Shown here piece by piece: positions 1-11,045 of a stretch of 64,000 nt of DNA. The notes beneath the pieces were generated by a model that was not told where the DNA came from, did no database searches, and worked only from the letters and a program-made list of their open reading frames with translations. Each line of letters opens with the position of its first letter. Positions within the stretch are counted from its first letter, which is position 1. Location: NCBI GenBank assembly GCA_003952965.2, contig CM025850.1:18166376-18230375 (forward strand), in the 5' to 3' direction. A program made the position numbers and the translations under genes. Origin of the DNA: Morella rubra. Its lineage: Eukaryota > Streptophyta > Magnoliopsida > Fagales > Myricaceae.

Positions 1-189
1 GAGGTGCCTCTGACTGATGTCAAGGCCGTGTTGCCTCCTCTGCGGCCGTTGCTGCTCTATGAGCGAACCGTCAAGTCAAAACCCCTCTTGCCCCCTACTC
101 TTGGACAAGGTGAACTTGTTCAGTGCGCTCATAATCCCTTACGAGTCTCCCTGTCAGCGATCATGGCACCCCGATGGATGAGAACTGAG

Positions 190-776
190 TTAGAAACACG
201 TCGGATGATAGGCTATTTCCTTAATTCTCCAAGCCTCATCCATGATCAGCTCGAACATGTACAGTGGGAAATCTATCTGCGTCTGCTGACCCAGCAAGAG
301 CATGCACTGAGCTCTAGTGAACAGGCACTCCGTGGAATGAGTTCTGCCATCGACGTTCTGTCCAGATAAGGTGCAAAATCGCCAAAACACACTGAACTCA
401 CTCTGCTTGATTATGCTGCCCACCACTGCAGAGGTCTTCCCGTCATCAGCGTCCATAGGTCCTGCTCTGATGTCCTCTGCTCATATTCAGGGGTACCGCC
501 GGGAACAAAGGGTCTCGGCCGGGGCAGTGTAAGAAATCGGCAATGACGTCTGCTGAGAATAAGAACTGCACGCCTCACACTCTAGCTGCACCTCAGGTGC
601 TCTATCTGCCAAGAGAAGTGCACAGAAGAAATCGTGCACAAAGGTCTCGACACAAAACCCCTCCATCCACGAGAACTGATGAAGAAATCTTGGTACTCGA
701 AGAGCTGGTAGAGGGAGTGCTCCTCGTACAATAAGTGGTCAAAATCAGAGAGCGTCACTAGACGCTTTTTGGCCAC
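190..776 (-). pseudogene. Degenerate plant transposon-protein ORF fragments
   Basis: Two minus-strand reading frames (582-776 and 190-456) look like broken pieces of one transposon gene. The lower frame contains the stretch QIDFPLYMFELIMDEA preceded by a run around FTRAQCMLLL. This resembles the 'putative plant transposon protein' domain found in many plant repeat ORFs, where an IDF..(Y/F)MF motif follows a hydrophobic segment. The upper frame (MAKKRLVTLSDFDHLLYEEH start) has no family I recognise. The frames are offset and stops lie between them, so no intact protein can be made. The neighbouring CACTA end at 2578 makes it plausible that these ORFs belonged to that element, but the link is inference. 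Nothing indicates a host gene. Confidence 0.4.
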
Positions 777-949
777 CAGCCGCCCCCTCAGGTACTCTAT
801 TCGCCTCTCCAGGTCATCATTGGATCAGTGACTTCCTGCTCTTGGGACAACGATCCCCCCGTTCTCGTTGTGCGTGCACGCTTAACTCCTGACATTTTAT
901 GTATGCTGCAAAAATTGTATATAAATATGTGTTAATAAATAATCACAAT

Positions 950-2578
950 AATGTAAATTATTAAAGAAGCTGCAACAAAATGGAGATCAATCGCCATCAA
1001 CAGGGATCGATCACTCGACATAGTGATTGATCACTTATGTAACTGATAGACCAACGACTCAAAACGGTGCGTTTAGAAATATAGCGATCGATCGGTCATA
1101 CAATTGCGATCGATTGCTATATTTCTAAACGCACTGTTATATGCAGCGATCGATCCTTACATGTAAAACGATGTGTTTCACTGCACAGACGATCGATCGT
1201 CCATGCAATAAAACGCATAGTATTACCAAGCGATCGATCGCCAACAAGGCAATCGATCGATACATAGTGAAAACGTTGCGCTTCATATCAAGCTTACCGA
1301 TTAATCGCTTTGGTATAAGCGATCGATCGATCGCGACTTCTAAAATGCACAGCATAATGGATCAATCGATCGGCAGAAAAAAGGTGATCGATCGGTCCCA
1401 AATTGAAACGCACAGTTTTGAGGACCGATCGATCGCTCAATAAAGTATCGATCAGTCCCTAATAAAACAAACCGATCGATCGGTGTTTGACTCAGCATCT
1501 ACCAAGCGATTAATTGACTTAACAGGCGATCGATCGGCACGGGAACGAAAATGCCCAGAGATTATAAAACCCCAAAATCACACCAAATTGATCCCTAAAC
1601 AATAAACTCTAAAACATACATCAACACTAAAATAAATACATTTTACGGACCTAAATGGATTATATAGCAAATTAAAAAACGTAAACTAAAAACTCATTTA
1701 AAACCGCTTAATATCGCTTAAAAAACAATATAAGTACGTACCTTTGACGTAGATGACAATGAAGGATGATTCCATGCACTTTGGAGGACAATGCAACACA
1801 AAATGACTCTTTGAAATTTGAGAGGATTCGAGAGATTTTGTGGAGAGATAACGGTAAAAATGACTTGGGCGGTTTCATATAATCCTTCGCGCCGATCGAT
1901 TGGTAGTGATGTGCTGATTGATCGCTTACTTTTTTAACACATGGCGTACTGCCATTCGTTGAGTTCATGATCGATCGCTCCCTCAATGATCGAACTTCGA
2001 TTCAAAAAAGTGACGGTTATACTTAGCGATCGAACGTCACTGTAGAAATGAACGATCGGTAGTTTGTAACACGTGTCCAACACGTGGCACACTGCCATTC
2101 GTTGAAACAGTGATCGATCGGTTCACCTGACGATCGATCGTCACTTCCTTCAATTGATGTTTTGCTTACCAATCGATCAACGCTTTGCATTTTCAGACGA
2201 TTACTCTAACCGATCAATCGGTTGTGCTTAACGATCAATCACTTGTCAAAGCCACGTGTTGATTGACAACAGATTGATCGGTTTTTTTACCACAGATCGA
2301 TCAGTTGTGGTGACGACGTAATTTTGTCTCCAAAACTCTTTGCATTTAGTGACGGAGCGTTTCGATCGTTTACTAACTGATCGATCGTCGTGTGATGAAA
2401 ATTTTCGTCACCAAAAAATTAACTTTTAGTGATGAAAATTTTATTTCGTCACACATAAGACCTTTAGTGACGAAATTGATGAAAAAAATATTTTCGTCAC
2501 GAAAAACCCTTTTTTAGTGACGAAAATAGCATTTCGTCAACAAGAATTTCGTCACTAAAATTCAATTTTCTAGTAGTG
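950..2578 (-). mobile_element. CACTA transposon terminus with GATCGATC-rich subterminal region
   Basis: Read on the minus strand, the sequence ending at 2578 begins CACTACTAGAAAATTG, a canonical CACTA (En/Spm) terminus. It is followed by repeated inverted blocks of TTTAGTGACGAAA / TTTCGTCAC (2420-2570), the usual short subterminal repeats bound by the family's DNA-binding protein. Further in, from about 1080 to 2400, GATCGATC or one-mismatch versions occur well over twenty times at irregular spacing. The opposite terminus is not in the window, so the element runs to or beyond position 1 or is truncated. No DDE transposase is visible. The CACTA call is strong. The full extent, and whether the ORFs at 190-776 belong to it, are uncertain. 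Confidence 0.8.
1080..2400. repeat. Dispersed GATCGATC motif cluster
   Basis: The palindrome GATCGATC, usually as GCGATCGATCGG or CCGATCGATCG, recurs at irregular intervals, for example near 1087, 1148, 1192, 1231, 1320, 1387, 1427, 1475, 1527, 1970, 2112 and 2133. Many one-base variants such as AATCGATCG and GATCAATCG lie between. The flanking sequence between copies is not repeated, so this is not a tandem array. The copies are most simply the subterminal binding motifs of the CACTA element. Confidence 0.75.
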
Positions 2579-5500
2579 CTATTTTCTTTCTGATCGTGAT
2601 TTGGTAAATGAATTTTCTTTTTTGTGTGTTATTTGAGATTCTTTTATGGTAATTTTTATTGACTTTCTTAGTCATTGCATTTAATTAGTATAGTACTTCT
2701 ATATATGATTTATTAATTGTGAGTATTATTTTCATTTTTACTTTATTTTCTCATATTTTATCTTGTTTAATTTGTAGCGTTTAGTTGGCATTAGCATTTT
2801 CTCATATTAAGTTATTAGTTCACAAGTTATTTATTTGTATATATGCATGGGTTCTCAAGTTCTTTGACCTAAGATTTTGGCTAGATATATTTTTAAAATT
2901 TAAATTGGTCTGTCGACAGTTAAAATGTACTCATTATCATAAAGAAGGATTCCGAAAGAGGGTAGATATGATCACTTCGATTGTGGTGTGGTAGAATATT
3001 TATGTCTAGAGGGGATCGATTCTCACCAGGCCGCCATCTTCAAGTTCAGGGGTTCTGTGACGTCCTTTGTTTTCGATTTGAAGTTCCTGACCTGGAATGA
3101 GCAGATGGAAAATGTTCAAAATCCATCTATAAAATATTGTGGGTGATTTCCATCGCCAAGAGTTCAAAATCCATCGCTTATTGGGGGTGCTATGTGGGGA
3201 TCTAATGGAAATTTGTGTTTTCTGCAAGAGATATTGTTTGGATGGCTATGAAATTGAGCGCTACAGAGATATATAGAGACCTTCAAAAATTAGTTTCTAA
3301 AATTCCCAAAGAGAGGACGATCGATCATGTAATTTACCAGAAAAAAAGAACCGGCATAAACTTTTAGAAAAACAAATTAATCTTCTTAGCTGAGATCTAC
3401 GTTGTACTTTAAACACTGGTTTCTCGTTTTTCTTTTTTCTCTTTCTGTACTTTTCTTCCATAAATCGTGAAGTCCCATTTAGCAGGAATTAACTTCAATG
3501 CAGCGTACGTACTCTAGGACACAGAAAATCACAGGCATAAAGAGGCTGCATGCGTGTTAAGACTACGGTTTTCCTGAACTTGAAATGCACTTAAAGGGGG
3601 GCCGGGCCTTGGGATCAATACATGATCCCCCGTATGAAGGCAAAAATGCCTCTTTAACAACTCCGCATTAGAAGCAAAGTCATTTATGTCACATGGGAAA
3701 GAGCCACCGGGACGCACGGTCCAAGGGCTTAATTATCCTACTCGTTTAATCACACATAAGGATGATAGCCATCCATCCACGCGGTTTCCAAAGTAGCTAG
3801 GCTAGCTGTAATATTATACAATTATTAGAATACTATGCTCATGTTCTCTAGGTGATATCATTTTCACATGATCTCTCTCCAAAGGTGGGTTGGACCATAT
3901 ATACTTAGCATACCTAGGGAAGAAGCTTATCCCTTGTTTCATACACTATGCAAATTAATTTTAGTGGGATTTTTTTATTCTTGGGGACCTACTCACAAAC
4001 CTATAGCAATAGCCTAGACATTAGGTACTGTGGTTGGTAGTGAGAAGCATACCTCCCCTCCCCGCGAGGCCCTATAGCTTGTCCAAAAATTTCAAGGAGC
4101 TGCAGTAAACTCACTTGCAGATGCATGTAGAAAACAATGAAATGTGCAGATGGAAATCAACGTGTCCTTCCTCCACTGGCTCTTTGACACATGTGAATTG
4201 CTGTAGCAATTCTACATCGGAGACTCGATCGACCATCAAGCACCAACCCTGAAAATTAACCAAACTCGAGGAGAGAAAGAAAAACCCATTTCGACGTGGG
4301 CCCCTACCTTGACTTTGCATTAGAATGTGCTAATTCAGGACAGAAGACAGATGGCATGACAATCGTAGCCGTCCATGTAGAACCAGCCAGATGGCTGTGA
4401 TGAGGTAACGGGTGAGGTTTGCCTGTAGAAGGCTGACGTTGAGAGGCGTCAGATGCTTAGGCAAGTGTCCCGCGTGCCGATCAACACGCATTGTGACAGT
4501 TTGGAATAAGAAAAATATAGAAACGCCAGTACTGTACAGACCCTATAAGATATACATCTTAATTTGGTTAGTTTAATGGGACGGACAATCGTCGGCATCG
4601 ACAAAGGGTCGGCATATCAAGGTAAGCCCTAAGAGTATATGATTAATTTAGTTATATATGGTACTCAAAATCAATTAAACTAGCGCCCGCCTCACATGGC
4701 AGGATGCCATGGATTCTTTTGCGGGAAGACAAAAACCCTGTAGAGTATTGCTCGGAGAATCCCAGTTTAATTTTGTTCTCTTCTGGGGAGTGTGATAGGC
4801 TTGTCATGCAGGAACGTGGGGCAACTGTTCTTCTGAGGCCCTTCAATAATGATTCACACACTAAACTAGCGTTTTAAAGTGGATGGACCACCAAATTTTC
4901 CCTTGTCGTCTTCTGCAGAACCACTGTTTTTGGTCCTCGACTGCTATATGCATATATTTCAATCAAAATGTAACTGGGTCTAATATCCCCAATCCCTTTG
5001 TGCCTGTCTCAAATTCCCAACTTCACGTCGAGAGAATTTATTAGGCTACTAATATAATATATTTCCACGGGCCTTCATCATCGAACATGTAGAGAATTTA
5101 TGTAAATATTGTAAAGACCAACTTGGAGATTTTTATTTTGGTCCTTATCTGTCATATCAATTACCATAACTTGTTCATATTTAGGTCTGTAGCGGCTCCT
5201 TTCACCACTCTAGCTCGGTACGTATAGCTCCTTTTACAATTAAGTTAATATATATCTAGCTATGTCCTCCTCAGAGAAAGGTAAACATATACATGCGGCT
5301 ATTATCCAAGCTTGCTTAATTGGCTCCGTGAAGCAGAATTCCATCCTACAATAGAGAAAAATCTCCTAATACTAGCTACCTAGTACATCTCTTTATAATG
5401 AGAAAAAGCTAGCTCCTCGCTCCCTGCAGATTCCTGAAATGACTTCAGGAAATGTTAAGAATTAAAGATACATATGGTCAAATTTACGGAATACAAACAT

Positions 5501-8500
5501 GCATGGTTTTGAATTTAAGGGTAACAAGAGAATATAAATGAATAAATTATGTTCTTTTAAAATTAAGCTTTCTTCTTGTTCTAGTCCGGGAAAGAAATAT
5601 GCGGAATGGGAACACTATAAATTGTATATATATTTTGCCTCTATTATCTATGTAGCATGGTAATTAATAAGAAATAACTTGGGAAAGGATTGACTGGGTA
5701 AAGAGTCCCTAGCTACCCTAAGGATTTCTATTGGACAAAATTTATCCTAAGAACTAAATTAGAAAAAGTGTAAATCACAAGGACTAACAGAGTAATTTAG
5801 CCTAATAAGAATCTAAAATCACATATGGTATCTCATGGGATAGGTAGAAAGAGCATTCCTCTTGGACATACATGGGTTTCATTTGGCTTACATACCTCTC
5901 ATACTGAATAAAGTTTCTCTAAAAATCATGATTAAGATATATCAAAAGAGAGAGAAAGAGACACACTTTAAGGCTTAACAGAGCCAAATTGTATCCTGAT
6001 GCAGTAGTAAGAATTAAAGTAGCAAGATAGTGGCAACAGTGGTCTTTTGGAAAATTCCAAATGCTCTGTCTGAGTGTGTGAGAGAGAGAGAGATTATTTG
6101 CTAAGGTAGATTCCCAAAATGTCTCATCAACCATAAGGTCGGTGATTCCTTCACTGGTCATTGGCCCATCTAAACATCCAATCCTTCAAATACTAAACAA
6201 AAGCCATCTCCCCCGCAAGAACATCCCCACATGACTATTATTTTCATCTATATAAATATATAGATCAGAGAGAGAGAGAGAGGAAGAGACGTTTCGAAAC
6301 TACTTTTCTTAAAAGAAGAAACCCCGTACATCAAAGCCTTCAACCTCAAAATATCTTATTAAAACATCGATCACGCAATCTTGCACTCTTCGATCGGTAC
6401 CATCTTTGAAGAGGTCGCAAAGGTCCATAAAGAAATACAACTTTTGGACCAAAACAATAGGCATGTTGTCACACCTTTTACAAAGAACCTGACCTTTTTG
6501 ATAGACTAGTTAGTTTCAAACTTCTAACCCTCATCTTTGTCCTTGATTATCCCGACATAATACTTTTAAACCCATAGTTAATGTATATATGTTTGTCTAT
6601 CTCATCATAATCTCCTTTTAAAGAGTTATCCTAAAAGCTCTGTACTAAATTTTTGTGCTAATCATTTTGCCCAATACGCAAGGTATACCATCTTAGGATC
6701 TCCAAGCTAATTAATTTGTGTTCGATATGTTCTAAAGAAACCAACAAGAAAGAAAATTCCGACATGAGAAAGCGGTTACCATGGGTACAAACCTAATCGG
6801 TGGAACTAAAGTAGCTGCTGCTCTGAACCACACTCCCCTCTCACATGATAGGTCGAAATACATATAATATTTAATTTAAATGTGGTGAAGTGCATAGTAT
6901 GTAGAATCAGGTCTCAAACTCAAAGTCTTTTCTTTGATACCATATGAAATTTCCGCTTATACCAAAAATATCACTTATTATCTATCTCTAACACTAGCAA
7001 TCGACTGGTAATTCCCTCCCCTTTTCTCTCTAGCTAGCGCAAGAAAATAGATAATAAACATGGCGTACATAGGTCTGGCTCAATATTACGTTGTAGAGTT
7101 TATTACCTAGAACTAAGCAGCTTCATCGTCAAATATATATAATTCATCTATGGTACTATACCAAACCTTCTATTGGGCATTTATGTTTGGTCATATTGAT
7201 ATATAGGGATCGGAGCAAATTTTATTTTTATAAAGTTGTGTGAATAACTAAGTGAACAATAAATTTAACCTCTAAGTGTGTATCCACAAGTTTAATAAGT
7301 TATCTTCTACAAATGTGTGATACGTGCGCAGTTGGAGGAGAATTGCATTCCCAATTAATTGGTAGTTGATATATTAAACTCTCAAAGTCAAGTTTGGAAT
7401 TATAAATCAAATATGTTATTAATTTTCATAATGAGTAACTTATTTATGTATGGATATATATCAAACCACAAATAGCAATTAGCGAGCCGGATAAATAAAT
7501 ATACGTCGTCCCCATTGATGATCAACTCTATTTCCTTAGGTTCGTATACTTAAACGAGAGTTAATTTCATTTCAGCCGAAATATTATATATATAGAAACA
7601 AAGAGAAAACCAAAGGATTCCAAAGCAATATTGGGTGCATATATATATATATAGTACTATATATGTTGGAACTGTTGTTACATGTCATGCATTAATAGGT
7701 GACACAGTACGCCATATATATATATATATGATCAAGAATGGCTTACGTACGTACAGAACATTAGCGAGCGCACTATGTCTGGTTGCATTGTCTATATATA
7801 GTGCATCAACTGCGACAACATATATAAATGCATGGTCTTGTTAGCGACGCCTACTTCATTATTCAGCGAAAGGGAAATATGTAACGAATTATAAGTCTGT
7901 CCCTATTGTATGAACATATATATTAGAGGCGACTCATTTCTGATGATCTGCTCGCTAGAATGTTTGCCTGAGTACTGTATATTAATTGCGATGAAGCACT
8001 ACTGAAGAGCTGTTCTCTCTTCACAAAAGTCCTTTTTTACAACAAGTTTCTTTAGAATAATATAGGCATTATATATGAAGAAAAGTAGTGGTCCTGCATA
8101 TATATATATATACTGTGCTTCTTATATTTGTATTGTGACCTAGCTATTAGTTAACTATTGCTTATGATAGCATCTACCATAAAGAGTGAACACCTTGAAT
8201 CACCTATTATTATTCTTCATATCAGTTGCTGGTCTTATCATTAAATATATGATGTCACATATTCGTATTGAAAAATTGAAATCAGATCGGTTTTGTTATC
8301 GAAACTCAACTTCTTCTTCTTCTTTTTTTTTTTTTTTTTTTTCATTTTCTCTAATGGTTTGAAGAGTTTTTGGTTAAATGACCCTTTAAGATATAGTTAT
8401 AAATATACCAATATCCTTTTATTTTGGGACAAGATGATCACCAGTCAATTATTGGAATGGTTTACCTAGCTAGACTAAGTAGGAGGGGTAGGTTGTGATT

Positions 8501-10450
8501 AATATAAGATGGCCAATTAATTGTCAGTAATTATATGTAATATACATGGTTTATATGCAATATCTATGTGAGAAAATTAGTATTTCTAGCTTAGTTATCA
8601 TATTCGAATTTAGAGGGAAAGAAAACCATCGAGTTGGTCCAATAGGAAACTCTGATTTATGATATGAACATACATATTCATGCAAGGCTTAGAGTTTGGT
8701 CCTGAATGTTATTATTCAATGTACTTGTCGTTTTTCAGGAAATAAAAACACCATTAATATTATATTAACTATATATTGAAGAAAATAAATGGCTACAAGC
8801 TGTATATATGTTACATTGTCGTTGTTATTTAATTTATGATTTCTAATGACTGTTACACGAGGTGTGATATGAATCTCTCAGATCGATCAACTGGATAACT
8901 CAATGATCAGATTTTTCAAATCGGGGACGCCAAAGCAGATATTTGGTAACATTGTTAGCTAAGGGACGTACACGTTCTCTAATTATAAAGTGCAACTTCA
9001 CTGAGTGAGGCTTGTAGTTGTCCATTTAAGGAAACACGACCAAAACCTCGAAGATGAAGATCTAAGTTCATTGGGGTTAATTTGATCCTCAACGTTGGCT
9101 CAATCCAACCATCTATGACGTTCATGTATGGATCAACTTCACAACCCAGCTAAAGAAAATTAAATTAATAAATATTAGATATTAATTAAACGTATGTTTG
9201 TGCACATTCTTTAGAAAGTTCTATAGCTATATATCTCAATTCTCAAATATATATAGATGGGAACTAAGTAGGTTGAATTGTTGATAAAGAAGTGGGTATG
9301 TGTCTCCCAGTAGTTATAATATATAGTTTAGTAAGTGCATTACCAAGGAAGGTCATTCTGATTGAGCTCATATATATATATATGAATTGTACGCGATCGA
9401 GAGCATGTTCATAAGAAATCATCTAGAAAATTCGATACAACTCAAACGTGTAGCATTCGCACATAATTATTAGGTATCTCTTGCTAAGCTTGTGGCTATA
9501 TTAATATTATAATATATATTGCTAGTGCATGCCTAGAGAAATTAAAAGTCATGTAAACAGGTTTAAATCCTTCGATCAGAGTACAATTTGATCTCATGTT
9601 CAAGGAGATCAGCAAAATAACCATGACCAATCATTGAACATTCTTTCCATTAGCAAATAAAATATCCAATTAGTGAAAAAGACAGTTTTATCCATTACCT
9701 ATTAATGTTTCATTTTTCTTAAGCCTCTTTTCTCTAATTGAATTTTTATGCTAATTTGTTATTATATATATAAAGATAGTATATATGCGGGATATATATA
9801 TATAGAGAGAGAGAGAGAGAAAATTAAGCATTAATTCAGCAAGATAAAAGTTGTTCAGAGACGTATACTTTTCTAGAACAACTTTGGGACTAATGGAATT
9901 TTTGCCTAACTTTTAGTTTACGTGTAAGTTATCTACCGCAGCTTGAACATACCCTTTTCTATTTGAATGGTGATTCTACCTACGTATGCCTGAAGTTGAC
10001 ATGTCGTTTTTCTTTTCATAACTTGGTGAACGCAAGGTAATTTATAATTTGGTTCTCTAAAAGCAAAAATAAAATTAAAAAAAGAAGAAGAAAGAGACAA
10101 ATTAAAGAAGAGAGAGATAGTGCATTTTTAACGCTGGATATCCTTCGTGATCTAGGGCTAATTGTTAATTTCCTCGTTCTTTAATTTTTTAGGTGGCCAG
10201 CATATTCTGGGTTCGAATTGAGGGGTTTTCTGTATTTTCGCCATGTTATAGATAAACGACAAAGGCCGCATCACTGAGAGTGGTGCTCGTCTGTCCGTCT
10301 TGTGCTTCCTTGTTCAAATCTTCTTCCTGCTTCCAAAACGAAACGGCGAGAAACGGGGCGCTTGAATTATTTGTCCGAAACGTTTCCGAGAAATGCGGCT
10401 ACTTGCCGCCTCTTTACCTTCCCATCACTTGTTTTTGAAAAACGACTTTT
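2579..10450. other. Gene-free AT-rich intergenic region with microsatellites
   Basis: I see no convincing gene here. Open frames are short, low in complexity and match no family I recognise. Simple repeats include GA runs near 6079-6093 and 6267-6282, AT runs near 7638-7652, 7715-7729 and 8098-8111, a T run near 8323-8341, and a compound AT/GA run at 9792-9821. A short perfect palindrome lies near 4195-4212. The final kilobase before the WRKY gene probably contains its promoter. Confidence 0.6.
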
Positions 10451-10465
10451 TGTAAAGTTCCTTTT

Positions 10466-10471
10466 TATAAA
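10466..10471 (+). promoter_or_regulatory. Candidate TATA box of the WRKY gene
   Basis: TATAAA lies about 575 bp upstream of the WRKY start codon, just before a GA-rich tract (10479-10530). CT-rich sequence near 10731-10755 is typical of plant 5' leaders. The position implies a leader of about 540 nt. Other AT-rich hexamers exist nearby, so this assignment is tentative. Confidence 0.3.
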
Positions 10472-10569
10472 CCCTGTGGGAGGGAGAGGGAGAGAGAGAG
10501 AGCTAGAGAGAGGGAGGGGAGAGAGAAGAAAAATAAAAATAAAGTAATGACGTAAATAGTTGCATAAAT

Positions 10570-10575
10570 TTGACC
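10570..10575 (+). promoter_or_regulatory. W-box (TTGACC) near the WRKY transcription start
   Basis: The core WRKY-binding hexamer TTGACC lies about 100 bp downstream of the candidate TATA box. WRKY genes are often auto- or cross-regulated through W-boxes. A single six-base match is expected by chance every few kilobases, so function is only suggested. Confidence 0.3.
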
Positions 10576-10918
10576 CTTTGATACTTTATGATAATCACCC
10601 AGCTCAAGACCCCATTAGTTTAGTTCTTTTTTATTTTGTTTAATTATTTTTTTAGTTTTAAAATCTCGCTCTATCTCAGTCTCCCTGCGTGTTGCGTATG
10701 GAGAAGAGCTGTTTTGTGTTAAAAGTCAGCGTCTCTCTCTCTCTCTTTCTCCTTCTCTGACCAGTACTTCCTTTGTTTTTGTGAGAAGAGCAATCAGTTC
10801 CTATCTTCAAAAACGTTGTTGGTCTGCTTTTCTGCTTCCTAATAACAAAACCCCATCTCTCCTACCTTTTTCCATCGCTTAATCAAACACCGAAATAACA
10901 AACGAACCTAAGACTTGC

Positions 10919-11017
10919 ATGTCTTTTACGTCTGTTAGGTTCAGAAAAAGAAACAAATCTCTGACTTTCCTCCAAATGACACTGTTTCTCTCGAACGTGT
11001 TCTTGCTTTTGCATTAA
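10919..11017 (+). CDS. Upstream ORF (32 codons) in the WRKY 5' leader
   Basis: An ATG at 10919 opens a 32-codon frame that ends with TAA at 11015-11017. That is 4 nt before the ATG at 11022 and 28 nt before the preferred WRKY start at 11046. The predicted peptide is basic in its first half and leucine/phenylalanine-rich in its second half, with no family resemblance that I know. Lying wholly within the probable leader, it could reduce translation of the main frame or make it depend on reinitiation. It is seen directly in the sequence, but translation is unproven and conservation in relatives was not tested. Confidence 0.35.
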   Translation: MSFTSVRFRKRNKSLTFLQMTLFLSNVFLLLH

Positions 11018-11045
11018 AAGTATGTGCAGCTTGTTTATGCCCAGG

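Noticed and set aside
4195-4212. Perfect palindrome GAATTGCTGTAGCAATTC
   Set aside because: It is too short and isolated to support a regulatory RNA or operator.
4813-4845. Sequence resembling a miR399 star strand (GGGGCAACTGTTCTTCTGAG)
   Set aside because: No complementary arm with the mature-type sequence was found within a few hundred bases, so no precursor hairpin is supported.
10302-10547. 81-codon frame ending in a Gly-Arg-Glu-rich tail
   Set aside because: The tail is only the translated GA microsatellite and the frame lies in the probable promoter.
11022-11045. Earlier in-frame ATG for the WRKY gene
   Set aside because: It adds MCSLFMPR, which is not seen at the N-terminus of WRKY14/35 relatives. 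The family pattern M(E/D)NFQGDL starts at 11046. Kept only as an alternative start.
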